64,000 bases of DNA from Beroe forskalii (taxonomy: Eukaryota; Ctenophora; Nuda; Beroida; Beroidae): positions 372,001 to 436,000 of the forward strand of contig WFMF01000032.1 in NCBI GenBank assembly GCA_011033025.1, given 5' to 3'. This document shows positions 1 to 13,000 of this stretch, one piece after another. The notes below the pieces were generated by a model. The model was not told the origin of the DNA, ran no database searches, and worked only from the letters and a program-made list of their open reading frames with translations. The translations under genes were made by a program, and so were the position numbers. Each line of letters begins with the position of its first letter. The stretch's first letter is position 1.

Positions 1-3000
1 AAGCAGCATTTTCTTAGTTGGATCAAACTGTACTGACCTGCAAAATTTCATGAGTTAACTAGTAAGTTTAATAGGAGGACCCCCCCCCCCCCGAGATACT
101 GATCAAAATTCAGAAAATACTCTGACACCATTGGACTTGTAGGAAAACTCTGTGTATAAATGCATCATTATTTGGTTCTAGTACACTCTCTGGAAGGCAG
201 TCACACGGGAAAAAAGCATATTTCAGCCTTATTTTTGGTCCTTGTGGCCAATTATAACAAAAGAAGTCCATTTTAGGCCAAAAATTGGGTTTTTGAGAGG
301 CTGTAAATCGTGAAAATGGCCGAAATTCAAAATTCTGAAAGCAGCATTTTCTTAGTTGGATCAAACTGTACTGACCTGCAAAATTTCATGAGTTAACTAG
401 TAAGTTTATTAATAGGAGGACCCCCCCCCCCGAGATACTGATCAAAATTCAGAAAATACTCTGACACCATTGGACTTGTGGAAAACTCTGTGTATAAATG
501 CATCATTATTTGGTTCTAGTACACTCTCTGGAAGGCAGTCACACGGGCAAAAAGCATATTTCAGCCTTATTTTTTGGTCCTTGTACAATTATAACCAAAG
601 AAGTCCATTTTAGGCCAAAAATTGGGTTTTTGAGAGGCTGTAAATCGTGAAAATGGCCGAAATTCAAAATTCTGAAAGCAGCATTTTCTTAGTTGGATCA
701 AACTGTACTGACCTGCAAAATTTCATGAGTTAACTAGTAAGTTTATTAATAGGAGGACCCCCCCCCCTGAGATACTGATCAAAATTCAGAAAATACTCTG
801 ACACCATTGGACTTGTGGAAAACTCTGTGTATAAATGCATCATTATTTGGTTCTAGTACACTCTCTGGAAGGCAGTCACACGGGAAAAAGCATATTTCAG
901 CCTTATTTTTGGTCCTTGTGGCCAATTATAACCAAAGAAGTCCATTTTAGGCCAAAAATTGGGTTTTTGAGAGGCTGTAAATCGTGAAAATGGCCGAAAT
1001 TCAAAATTCTGAAAGCAGCATTTTCTTAGTTGGATCAAACTGTACTGACCTGCAAAATTTCATGAGTTAACTAGTAAGTTTATTAATAGGAGGACCCCCC
1101 CCCGAGATACTGATCAAAATTCAGAAAATACTCTGACACCATTGGACTTGTGGAAAACTCTGTGTATAAATGCATCATTATTTGGTTCTAGTACACTCTC
1201 TGGAAGGCAGTCACACGGGAAAAAGCATATTTCAGCCTTATTTTTGGTCCTTGTGGCCAATTATAACCAAAAAAAGTCCATTTTGAGGCCAAAAATTTGG
1301 TTTTTGAGAGGCTGTAAATCGTGAAAATGGCCGAAATTCAAAATTCTGAAAGCAGCATTTTCTTAGTTGGATCAAACTGTACTGACCTGCAAAATTTCAT
1401 GAGTTAACTAGTAAGTTTATTAATAGGACCCCCCCCCCCCGAGATACTGATCAAAATTCAGAAAATACTCTGACACCATTGGACTTGTGGAAAACTCTGT
1501 GTATAAATGCATCATTATTTGGTTCTAGTACACTCTCTGGAAGGCAGTCACACGGGAAAAAGCATATTTCAGCCTTATTTTTGGTCCTTGTGGCCAATTA
1601 TAACCAAAGAAGTCCATTTTAGGCCAAAAATTGGGTTTTTGAGAGGCTGTAAATCGTGAAAATGGCCGAAATTCAAAATTCTGAAAGCAGCATTTTCTTA
1701 GTTGGATCAAACTGTACTGACCTGCAAAATTTCATGAGTTAACTAGTAAGTTTATTATTAGGAGGACCCCCCCCCCCCCCGAGATACTGATCAAAATTCA
1801 GAAAATACTCTGACATAATTGGACTTGGGGAAAACTCTGTGTATAAATGCATCATTATTTGGTTCTAGTACACTCTCTGGAAGGCAGTCACACGGGAAAA
1901 GCATATTTCAGCCTTATTTTTGGTCCTTGTGGCCAATTATAACCAAAGAAGTCCATTTTTAGGCCAAAAATTGGGTTTTTGAGAGGCTGTAAATCGTGAA
2001 AATGGCCGAAATTCAAAATTCTGAAAGCAGCATTTTCTTAGTTGGATCAAACTGTACTGACCTGCAAAATTTCATGAGTTAACTAGTAAGTTTATTAATA
2101 GGAGGACCCCCCCCGAATTGATCAAAATTCAGAAAATACTCTGACGCCATTGGACTTGTGGAAAACTCTGTGTATAAATGCATCATTATTTGGTTCTAGT
2201 ACACTCTCTGGAAGGCAGTCACACGGGAAAAGCATATTTCAGCCTTATTTTTGGTCCTTGTGGCCAATTATAACCAAAGAAGTCCATTTTAGGCCAAAAA
2301 TTGGGTTTTTGAGAGGCTGTAAATCGTGAAAATGGCCGAAATTCAAAATTCTGAAAGCAGCATTTTCTTAGTTGGATCAAACTGTACTGACCTGCAAAAT
2401 TTCATGAGTTAACTAGTAAGTTTATTAATAGGAGGACCCCCCCCCCCCGAGATACTGATCAAAATTCAGAAAATACTCTGACACCATTGGACTTGTGGAA
2501 AACTCTGTGTATAAATGCATCATTATTTGGTTCTAGTACACTCTCTGGAAGGCAGTCACACGGCAAAAAGCATATTTCAGTCTTATTTTTGGTCCTTGTG
2601 GCCAATTATAACCAAAGAAGTCCATTTTTAGGCCAAAAATTGGGTTTTTGAGAGGCTGTAAATCGTGAAAATGGCCGAAATTCAAAATTCTGAAAGCAGC
2701 ATTTTCTTAGTTGGATCAAACTGTACTGACCTGCAAAATTTCATGAGTTAACTAGTAAGTTTATTAATAGGAGGACCCCCCCCCCGAGATACTGATCAAA
2801 ATTCAGAAAATACTCTGACACCATTGGACTTGTGGAAAACTCTGTGTATAAATGCATCATTATTTGGTTCTAGTACACTCTCTGGAAGGCAGTCACACGG
2901 GAAAAAAGCATATTTCAGCCTTATTTTTGGTCCTTGTGGCCAATTATAACCAAAGAAGTCCATTTTTAGGCCAAAAATTGGGTTTTTGAGAGGCTGTAAA

Positions 3001-4110
3001 TCGTGAAAATGGCCGAAATTCAAAATTCTGAAAGCAGCATTTTCTTAGTTGGATCAAACTGTACTGACCTGCAAAATTTCATGAGTTAACTAGTAAGTTT
3101 ATTAACAGGAGGACCCCCCCCCCCCCGAGATACTGATCAAAATTCAGAAAATACTCTGACACCATTGGACTTGTGGAAGACTCTCATTGTAAATGCATCA
3201 TTATTTGGTTCTAGTACACTCTCTGGAAGGCAGTCACACGGAAAAATGCATATTTCAGCCTTATTTTTGGTTCTTGTGGCCAATTATAACCAAAGAAGTC
3301 CATTTTGAGGCCAAAATTTGGGTTTTTGAGAGGCTGTAAATCGTGAAAATGGCCGAAATTCGAAATTCTGAAAGCAGCATTTTCTTAGTTGGATCAAACT
3401 GTACTGACCTGCAAAATTTCATGAGTTAACTAGTAAGTTTATTAACAGGAGGACCCCCCCCCCAGATACTGATCAAAATTCAGAAAATACTCTGACACCA
3501 TTGGACTTGTGGAAAACTCTGTGTATAAATGCATCATTATTTGGTTCTAGTACACTCTCTGGAAGGCAGTCACACGGGAAAAAGCATATTTCAGCCTTAT
3601 TTTTGGTCCTTGTGGCCAATTATAACCAAAGAAGTCCATTTTAGGCCAAAAATTGGGTTTTTGAGAGGCTGTAAATCGTGAAAATGGCCGAAATTCAAAA
3701 TTCTGAAAGCAGCATTTTCTTAGTTGGATCAAACTGTACTGACCTGCAAAATTTCATGAGTTAACTAGTAAGTTTATTAATAGGAGGACCCCCCCCCCCG
3801 AGATACTGATCGAAATTCAGAAAATACTCTGACACCATTGGACTTGTGGAAAACTCTGTGTAAAAATGCATCATTATTTGGTTCTAGTACACTTTCTGGA
3901 AGGCAGTCACACGGCAAAAAGCATATTTCAGCCTTATTTTTGGTCCTTGTGGCCAATTATAACCAAAGAAGTCCATTTTTAGGCCAAAAATTGGGTTTTT
4001 GAGAGGCTGTAAATCGTGAAAATGGCCGAAATTCAAAATTCTGAAAGCAGCATTTTCTTAGTTGGATCAAACTGTACTGACCTGCAAAATTTCATGAGTT
4101 AACTAGTAAG
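1..4110. repeat. Satellite A array, block 1 (about 12 monomers)
   Basis: Head-to-tail copies of a 335-343 bp monomer. Landmarks are the block GATCAAAATTCAGAAAATAC, the GTTAACTAG box, and a poly-C run of variable length after GGAGGA. Copies differ mostly by single bases and by poly-C length. This block has its own subtype: GTGTATAAATG after the AACTCT box and TTATTTTTGGTCC. The array runs off the left edge of the window. The 60-110 residue open frames on both strands recur once per monomer and are by-products of the repeat. Confidence 0.98.
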
Positions 4111-5570
4111 TCAAATTTCTGCTGCTTTGGAGCAACAATGCAGCAAAATATGTCTCAATATTCAAAAGTGTGGTGGATAAATCACTTTGGTTGATTTTCG
4201 GACCTCTTGTATACAAAAATCCACAATATGACCATTTTCTGACCTCATGGTCCAAAAATTGACATATTCTCCTCACGATGAATATTTTCAAAATTCAGCA
4301 AAATCAAGGATCTAACATTGGACTTGTGGAAAACTCTGATTTAAGTATAAGGAATTTTTTGGTTCTAATAAATTGCTCTGGAAGGCAGTCACATGTCAAG
4401 AAAATTGCTTTCAGCATAATTTTGGTCCTTGTGATAAAATAACCAAAGAACTCCATTTTTACCAAAATTCTTTTTAGGGATGATTAAATTGAAATTCTGA
4501 AATGATTTTTCTTAGTTGGATCAAACTGTACTGTTAAAATTTCCTTCATTAACAAAACAAGTCCTCCCCCCCCGAATAATACTATGAAAAATTCTAAAAT
4601 TTTGCCTTTTTGGATCATTTTTGAAAATTTTTTGAAGAAGGTGAAAAAAGCCCACTAAAAGGCAAAACGATGAAATCCATCTCTCATCAACCAATTTGCA
4701 TGGTTTCGAAAAAAAGAGTTTGTGTCCATGAAATATCCTCTGGTTATCATTTTTTCAAAAATTGGGGTTTTAAGCGCTGTAAATTTATGTCTCGGTAAAA
4801 TTCAAAATTCTGAAAGGACCTTTTTTTGGACTTGGATCCAACTGTATGACCTGCAAAATTTCCATACCACGTTTCTAACATATCCATAGCACCCAATAGC
4901 CAATGAAAAGTGATTTAAATTCAAAATCTTCTGACATTTCATCATTTTCTTGTGGACAAACTATGTCTCGCGCATCATTATTTGGTTAAATACACATTTT
5001 CTGAAGGCCATCACATGGCCAAAAGCAAGCTTCAACAAAATTTTTGGGTCCATTATGAAAAGCCATTTTAGAATCTTGGGTTTTTAGAATGCAATGCACA
5101 CAATGGCAAAATTTGAAATTCTGCAAGAACAAGACCTCCATAACCAATCCTTGTGTTATGATAGAAATTTTCTTACTTTTTGTAACCTTAATGTTTTTAG
5201 ATAAAGTTGAATATCTGCTGAAAATTCATGAGTCCAATTGACTCAATTTTGGTTTGTCTTGGAGCTTAGGCTTCCTGCTAATACAACTAAAAATTCCTGG
5301 TTCAACTTACTTTCTCTGGAATAGCAGTCACAAGGGAAAAAAATTCATTTCAGCCTTATTTTTGGTCCTTTTAAGCGATATGGAAATTATTCTCAAAATT
5401 GTCCATTTTAGGCCAAAAATTGGGTTTTTTTTCAGATTCTGTAAATTTACATGGTCTTTGGCCGAAATTCAAATTTGAAAGCAAAAATTTTTCTTAGTTG
5501 GATTCAAACTGTATGTCCTGCAAAATTTCATGGAAGTTAACTACAAAATTTTAAGTTTATTTTGAACCTA
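4111..5570. repeat. Diverged satellite A monomers
   Basis: About four monomers that keep recognisable satellite A blocks (GGAAGGCAGTCACA, TTAGTTGGATCAAACTGTA, CTGCAAAATTTC) but carry many substitutions and small deletions; much of the flanking monomer is replaced. Homogeneous copies lie on both sides. Either an old block that escaped homogenisation or a poorly resolved stretch of assembly. Confidence 0.8.
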
Positions 5571-6103
5571 CCCCCCCCCCGAGATACTGATCAAAATTCA
5601 GAAAATACTCTGACACCATTGGACTTGTGGAAAACTCTGTGTATAAATGCATCATTATTTGGTTCTAGTACACTCTCTGGAAGGCAGTCACACGGCAAAA
5701 AGCATATTTCAGTCTTATATTTGGTCCTTGTGGACAATTATAACCAAAGAAGTCCATTTTAGGCCAAAATTGGGTTTTTGAGAGGCTGTAAATCGTGAAA
5801 ATGGCCGAAATTCAAAATTCTGAAAGCAGCATTTTCTTAGTTGGATCAAACTGTACTGACCTGCAAAATTTCATGAGTTAACTAGTAAGTTTATTAATAG
5901 GAGGACCCCCCTGAGATACTGATCAAAATTCAGAAAATATTCTGACACCATTGGACTTGTGGAAAACTCTGTGTATAAATTCATCATTATCTGGTTCTAG
6001 TACACTCTCTGGAAGACAGTCACATGGGAAAAAAGCATATTTCAGCCTTATTTATGGTCCTTGTGGACGATTATAGACAAAGAAGTCCATTTTAGGCCAA
6101 AAT
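5571..6103. repeat. Satellite A, right edge of block 1
   Basis: One full and one nearly full monomer of the canonical type. The array stops abruptly inside the box AGGCCAAAATTGG and passes into single-copy sequence. Confidence 0.95.
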
Positions 6104-6597
6104 TGGACGGATGGGCCTGGTCAACGTATAAGATTAAAATTTTGACAACCGAAAGCTCCAAGAATTAAGAAATTGTGATTTTGAATTGAAGATTTGTGAA
6201 AGGACGGACGGAAGGAGGGACATTTTCGACTGATATTATAAAGGAGCAATCCGGACACTTTCAAGAAATTACAGTAGTTGTATTGTAAACCTGGACCTGA
6301 TATACACATATCTTCTATTTCTCACCTTCCTAAACCACGATCTGCTAACCCTTCTATTGCCTTATACAAAAAGGGCAATGGGAGATCCTTCCATTTTCTT
6401 CCCGTATATTATAATTATAATATGTGGTGATATGTCCTGTCTTCCTGTTCTTTAGCATTATTGCTTGTTGTCGTGGAATGAAACGACTTCAAAATTTCTG
6501 CACAGCTCCACAGGATTGAAGAAAAATAGCTCGCGCATTGAGAATGTAACTTCGAGTAAAATAAATAATATAATTACATTCTAATATTACATCAAAT
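6104..6597. other. Single-copy spacer between satellites A and B
   Basis: AT-rich sequence with no similarity to either satellite and no convincing coding exon or RNA gene. A 62-codon minus-strand frame is open here but resembles nothing I recognise. Confidence 0.5.
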
Positions 6598-6960
6598 GAA
6601 CCAAAACCTGTTCAAAACCTGATCAAAATTGTTCAAAAACTTGTCAAAAACTGTCTTAAATCTTTCCAAAACCGTCCAAAACCCGTCCAAAACCCGTCAA
6701 ACTTGCATAAATACCTGTCCAAAACCTGTCTAGAATTTCAAATCTATCTAGAACCCGTCCAAATCCTGTCGAGAACCTGCCAAACCTGTCAAGAACCTGT
6801 CTAAATCCTGTCCAGAACCCGTCAAGAACCCGTCAAGAACCCGTCGGAAATTTTTTTTTAAATGTTGAAACCTGTTTTAATTCAGATCAGAACCTGTCCC
6901 TGACCTGTCTGCGAACCTGGCATTCGCCTGTCAACAACCTGTCCATCAAAAGTGGACGGG
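6598..6960. repeat. Degenerate short tandem repeat (about 10-12 bp)
   Basis: Imperfect tandem copies of a CCTGTCCAAAA-like unit, drifting to CCCGTCAAGAA. It leads directly into the first satellite B monomer. A similar loosely repeated CCGAAACAAGC-like stretch lies near 45000-45100. Confidence 0.8.
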
Positions 6961-6971
6961 GTACCGTGTGT

Positions 6972-8239
6972 CAGGAGGCCTTTCTTCATTTCTGAAGCAC
7001 CCAAGATCCGAAATCGAAAAGCTTTGGCCGATTGAGCTGAAAATTTGCACGCCATCCATGGACGACCTAAGAAAGACATACCATACTTCAGAATCCCGAA
7101 ATCAGCCATTTTCTGTCTGTTAGAGTGTTAAGGGGTTAAAATCGCGTTTTTCGGCTTAAAACTGCCTTTTTTCGCCCCTTATTGGGCGTAGATGTCTCAT
7201 GAGTGGTCAAATAGAAGTGTATCTGGTCATAAATTATGCGCCCCTGAAACCACTGAACCAATGATATTCGCCAGTTTTCCTTTGTTTTCCTGTAAATCCA
7301 AAAACCCTATTTTACCTCTCAAAACAGTGATACAGGACGTTCTTCATTTCTGAAGCACCCAAGATCCGAAATCGAAAGCTTTGGCCGATTGAGCTGAAAA
7401 TTTACTACGCCATCCATGGACGACCTAAGAAAGACATACCATACTTCAGAATCCCGAAATCAGCCATTTTCTGCCTGTTGTTGTAGGGGGGTTAAAATCG
7501 CGTTTTTCGGCTTAAAACTGCCTTTTTCGCCCCTAATTGGACGTAGATGTCTCATGGGTGGTCAAATAGAAGTGTATCTGGTCATAAATTATGCGCCTGA
7601 AACCACTGAACCAATGATATTCGCCAGTTTTCCTTTGTTTTCCTGTAAATCCAAAAACCCTATTTTACCTCTCAAAACAGTGATCCAGGACGTTCTTCAT
7701 TTTCTGAAGCACCCAAGATCCGAAATCGAAAAGCTTTTGGCCGATTGAGCTGAAAATTTTAAAAGCCATCCATGGACGACCTAAGAAAGACATACCATAC
7801 TTCAGAATCCCGAAATCAGCCATTTTCTGTCTGTTATGGGGGGTTAAAATCGCGTTTTTCGGCTTAAAAACTGCCTTTTTTCGCCCCTTATTGCTTTATT
7901 GGGCGTAGATGTCTCATGGGTGGTCAAATAGAAGTGTATCTGGTCATAAATTATGCGCCTGAAACCACTGAACAATTGATATTCGCCAGTTTTCCTTTGT
8001 TTTCCCATAAAATCCAAAAACCCTATTTTACCTCTCAAAACAGTGATACAGGACGTTCTTCATTTCTGAAGCACCCAAGATCCGAAATCGAAAAGCTTTG
8101 GCCGATTGAGCTGAAAATTTGCACGCCATCCATGGACGACCTAAGAAAGACATACCATACTTCAGAATCCCGAAATCAGCCATTTTCTGTCTGTTAGAGT
8201 GTTAGGGGGGGGGGGTTAAAATCGCGTTTTTCGGCTTAA
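6972..8239. repeat. Satellite B array, left part (about 3.6 monomers)
   Basis: Tandem monomers of about 350 bp, marked by GTTAAAATCGCGTTTTTCGG, GGACGACCTAAGAAAGACAT and TGTCTCATGGGTGGTCAAAT. A poly-G run of 4-9 bases precedes GTTAAAATCG in each copy. The array is interrupted by the TTAA transposon at 8240 and resumes in the same monomer at 10052. No clear sequence relation to satellite A. Confidence 0.97.
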
Positions 8240-10051
8240 AGGGGTAGTACACTCTAGAAAAAGTGCCACTTTTTATGTTCTAATTTATCTACCATTACTG
8301 CAAACATATGTTTAGTGAAATCCCTGTGTTTCTAAGTTACTCTGATCGCGAGAAATCGCACCTTTATGTTATGGCGCGATGACGTCACGTGGGCACATCA
8401 CCGCAACAAACGCTATCAGATACGCTACTGTATGTGAAAGGTAATAAATGTGTTTTTCCTGCCGGAAGTTTCGTGTATTTTGGATTACTTTTTGTTTTTC
8501 ATTATTGATATTAAACTTTCTCTCGGCCCATGATGTAATGGTACTTATTTAGACAAGCAATAGCGAGGGTATAACACGATTCAGGGTGGAAAAAGGCACG
8601 TGAATATAATTATATGTCAACTCACAATAATGAATCATATTATGTATTTTTACATCCTGTATTGCTCGTATGATCATGATTCATTAATTTTTTAAATAAA
8701 TATCTGTGGACACAGTGAATGTGTAAATGTAGATCACAGGAATGATAGTAAAATACCACTCACGCTTAGTAATTCAGCTTTCCACAACACCCACAAATGT
8801 ATCTGACAGCAATTTATGGTACTTTAATAAAGTTTATACAAAACACCACAACACAACTTATGAACAAACTGTGATGATGACCGATAAGGTATTGAAAGTA
8901 AGCAAGGTATAATAGTATAATGATTTCCGGAAAGCTGTGACGGATTTACTCCTTTCAAGCTGCTCAGAAGGAGATAAACCCTACAACTTTTACAAGATTC
9001 AAATGGCTCAAATATTTGAGCAGGAAGTGAGTTTGAACGGGACATTCTAAACTTCAAAAGCAAGGAAAACGGCAGTACTTAACTACTGGTTGCAACGACA
9101 ATATTATTAAATTCTAGTCTCAACCAAGGGCAAGACAACAGGATATGAGTGATCAAGCTGCTGACAAAGAGCCAACCTCGGTTGTTCAGTTGGATATGAA
9201 CGTTAACACGACAGTTCAGAGAATAAAGGTGACTATAACACTGGTGTAAGAAACAGTAAAGATGATCTTCCGACGATCTTCCACAGACTTGAAGATGGCT
9301 ACTGTTGTCGTGCCAGTGATTCTTTCCACAGTTTCATGGGTAAGAATCCTATAACAGAGACTAAGCTTTATTTAGACGTAGTAGAAAAACAGGGCAATTT
9401 GATAGTACTACGATTCTCACAGTAAAGGTAGTGCACATAAATGACCAAAGGGCAGAGATGGACATTGGACAATAAAGGTATTTATATGCAATCAAATTTT
9501 GCTTCTCTGATAAATTGTCATTTACACGGCTATGTACTGTTGGATGAAAATTTATCAGAAAAACAAAACATCGTTGAATGATGAATCAACGGTACATATG
9601 ACTCGATAGGTAGGTACAGTCTACACAAATCATGATTCAAAGAACTAGAAGTATACTTTTATAGCGTGTAATCATTTTGCAACTAAATATGTGTCATCAT
9701 AATGTTTGGTAAATATTACTCTTTTCTTGCATACATCTACTTGAAATTTATAGTATCATACAATTGCAAACAGTAAAGAAAACAAAATTTTAAACGATCA
9801 ACTGAAATTCCGACAGTTGTACCCAATTTAACACCTCTATACATAGATTTAACACGTATTGTAACGCTGCGCGGCAACCTGTTGTGCCCACGTGACGTCA
9901 TCGCGCTGAAATCTATAAACCGCAATAACTCGCGACTTAATTGAGATAGAGGCATGGGGATTTCACCATTGTAAAACATGCAACGTGAGAAGTGATAAAA
10001 TCATAACCATTTTAATTTTCTTAAAAGTCAATTCTATAGTGAACTACCCCT
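8240..10051. mobile_element. Non-autonomous TTAA DNA transposon inside satellite B
   Basis: An 1812 bp insert whose ends are inverted copies of each other (AGGGGTAGTACACTC at the left; reverse complement of the right end AGGGGTAGTTCACTA). The target TTAA is present at 8236-8239 and again at 10052-10055; removing one copy restores the satellite monomer exactly. A perfect 24 bp inverted pair lies further in (8374-8397 and 9883-9906), containing TGACGTCA overlapping CACGTG. TTAA duplications are typical of piggyBac and Kolobok elements; the AGGGGTAGTTCAC-type end looks more Kolobok-like. No transposase frame is visible. Confidence 0.9.
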
Positions 10052-13000
10052 TTAAAAACTGCCTTTTTTCGCCCCTTATTGGGCGTAGATGTCTCATGAG
10101 TGGTCAAATAGAAGTGTATCTGGTCATAAATTATGCGCCTGAAACCACTGAACCAATGATATTCGCCAGTTTTCCTTTGTTTTCCTGTAAAATCCAAAAA
10201 ACCCTATTTTTACCTCTCAAAACAGTGATACAGGACGTTCTTCATTTCTGAAGCACCCAAGATCCGAAATCGAAAAGCTTTGGCCGATTGAGCTGAAAAT
10301 TTGCACGCCATCCATGGACGACCTAAGAAAGACATACCATACTTCAGAATCCCGAAATCAGCCATTTTCTGCCTGTTATGGGGGGTTAAATCGCGTTTTC
10401 GGCTTAAAACTGCCTTTTTCGCCCCTAATTGGACGTAGATGTCTCATGGGTGGTCAAATAGAAGTGTATCTGGTCATAAATTATGCGCCTGAAACCACTG
10501 AACCAATGATATTCGCCAGTTTTCCTTTGTTTTCCTGTAAAATCCAAAAAACCCTATTTTTACCTCTCAAAACAGTGATCCAGGACGTTCTTCATTTCTG
10601 AAGCACCCAAGATCCGAAATCGAAAAAGCTTTGGCCGATTGAGCTGAAAATTTGCAAGCCATCCATGGACGACCTAAGAAAGACATACCATACTTCAGAA
10701 TCCCGAAATCAGCCATTTTCTGCCTGTTATGGGGGTTAAAATCGCGTTTTCGGCTTAAAACTGCCTTTTTTCGCCCCTTATTGGGCGTAGATGTCTCATG
10801 GGTGGTCAAATAGAAGTGTATCTGGTCATAAATTATGCGCCTGAAACCACTGAACCAATGATATTCGCCAGTTTTCCTTTGTTTTCCGCAAAATCCAAAA
10901 ACCCTATTTTTACCTCTGAAAACAGTAATCCAGGACGTTCTTCATTTCTGAGGCACCCAAGATCCGAAATCGAAAAGCTTTGGCTGATTGAGCTGAAAAT
11001 TTGCACGCCATCCATGGACGACCTAAGAAAGGCATACCATACTTCAGCATCCCGAAATCAGCCATTTTCTGTCTGTTATGGGGGGTTAAAATCGCGTTTT
11101 TCGGCTTAAAAACTACCTTTTTTCGCCCCTTATTGGGCGTAGATGTCTCATGGGTGGTCAAATAGAAGTGTATCTGGTCATAAATTATGCGCCTGAAACC
11201 ACTGAACCAATGATATTCGCCAGTTTTCCTTTGTTTTCCTGTAAAATCCAAAAAACCCTATGTTTACCTCTCAAAACAGTAATCCAGGACGTTCTTCATT
11301 TCTGAGGCACCCAAGATCAGAAATCGAAAAACTTTGGCCGATTGAGCTGAAAATTTGCACGCCATCCATGGACGACCTAAGAAAGACATACCATACTTCA
11401 GAATCCCGAAATCAGGCATTTTCTGTCTGTTATGGGGGGTTAAAATCGCGTTTTTCGGCTTAAAAACTGTCTTTTTCGCCCCTTATTGGGCGTAGATGTC
11501 TCATGAGTGGTCAAATAGAAGTGTATCTGGTCATAAATTATGCGCCTGAAACCACTGAACCAATGATATTCGCCAGTTTTCCTTTGTTTTCCTGTAAAAT
11601 CCAAAAACCCTATTTTTACCTCTCAAAACAGTGATCCAGGACGTTCTTCATTTCTGAGGCACCCAAGATCTGAAATCGAAAAGCTTTGGCTGATTGAGCT
11701 GAAAATTTGCACGCCATCCATGGACGACCTAAGAAAGACATACCATACTTCAGAATCCCGGAAATCAGCCATTTTCTGTCTGTTATGGGGGTTAAAATCG
11801 CGTTTTTCGGCTTAAAAACTGCCTTTTTTTTTTTTCGCCCCTTATCGGCGTACATGTCTCATGGGTGGTCAAATAGAAGTGTATCTGGTCATAAATTATT
11901 CGCCTGAAACCACTGAACCAATGATATTCGCCAGTTTTCGTTTGTTTTCCTGTAAAATCCAAAGAAAACCTATTTTTACCTCTCAAAACAGTGATCCAGG
12001 ACGTTCTTCATTTCTGAGGCACCCAAGATCCGAAATCGAAAAGCTTTGGCCGATTGAGCTGAAAACTTGCACGCCATCCATGGAGGACCTAAGAAAGACA
12101 TACCATACTTCAGAATCCCGAAATCAGCCATTTTCTGTCTGTTAGAGTGTTAGGGGGGGGGTTAAAATCGCGTTTTTCGGCTTAAAAACTGCCTTTTTTC
12201 GCCCCTTATTGGGCGTAGATGTCTCATGGGTGGTCAAATAGAAGTGTATCTGGTCATAAATTATGCGCCTGAAACCACTGAACCAATGATATTCGCCAGT
12301 TTTCCTTTGTTTTCCTGTAAAATCCAAAAACCCTATTTTACCTCTCAAAACAGTGATACAGGACGTTCTTCATTTCTGAAGCACCCAAGATCCGAAATCG
12401 AAAAGCTTTGGCCGATTGCGCTGAAAATTTGCACGCCATCCATGGACGACCTAAGAAAGACATACCATACTTCAGAATCCCGAAATCAGCCATTTTCTGC
12501 CTGTTATGGGGGGTTAAAATCGCGTTTTTCGGCTTAAAAACTGCCTTTTTTCGCCCCTTATTGGGCGTAGATGTCTCATGGGTGGTCAAATAGAAGTGTA
12601 TCTGGTCATAAATTATGCACCCAAGATCCGAAATCGAAAAACTTTGGCCGATTGAGCTGAAAATTTGCACGCCATCCATGGACGACCTAAGAAAGACATA
12701 CCATACTTCAGAATCCCGAAATCAGCCATTTTCTGTCTGTTATGGGGGGTTAAAATCGCGTTTTCGGCTTAAAACTGCCTTTTTCGCCCCTTATTGGGCG
12801 TAGATGTCTCATGGGTGGTCAAATAGAAGTGTATCTGGTCATAAATTATGCGCCTGAAACCACTGAACCAATGATATTCGCCAGTTTTCCTTTGTTTTCC
12901 TGTAAAATCAAAAAACCCTATTTTTACCTCTCAAAACAGTGATACAGGACGTTCTTCATTTCTGAAGCACCCAAGATCCGAAATCGAAAAAGCTTTGGCC

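Noticed and set aside
1-6103. Many 60-85 codon ORFs in satellite A, on both strands
   Set aside because: They recur once per monomer with the same peptide (MIQLRKCCFQNFEF...) and break wherever the poly-C run changes length; a by-product of the repeat.
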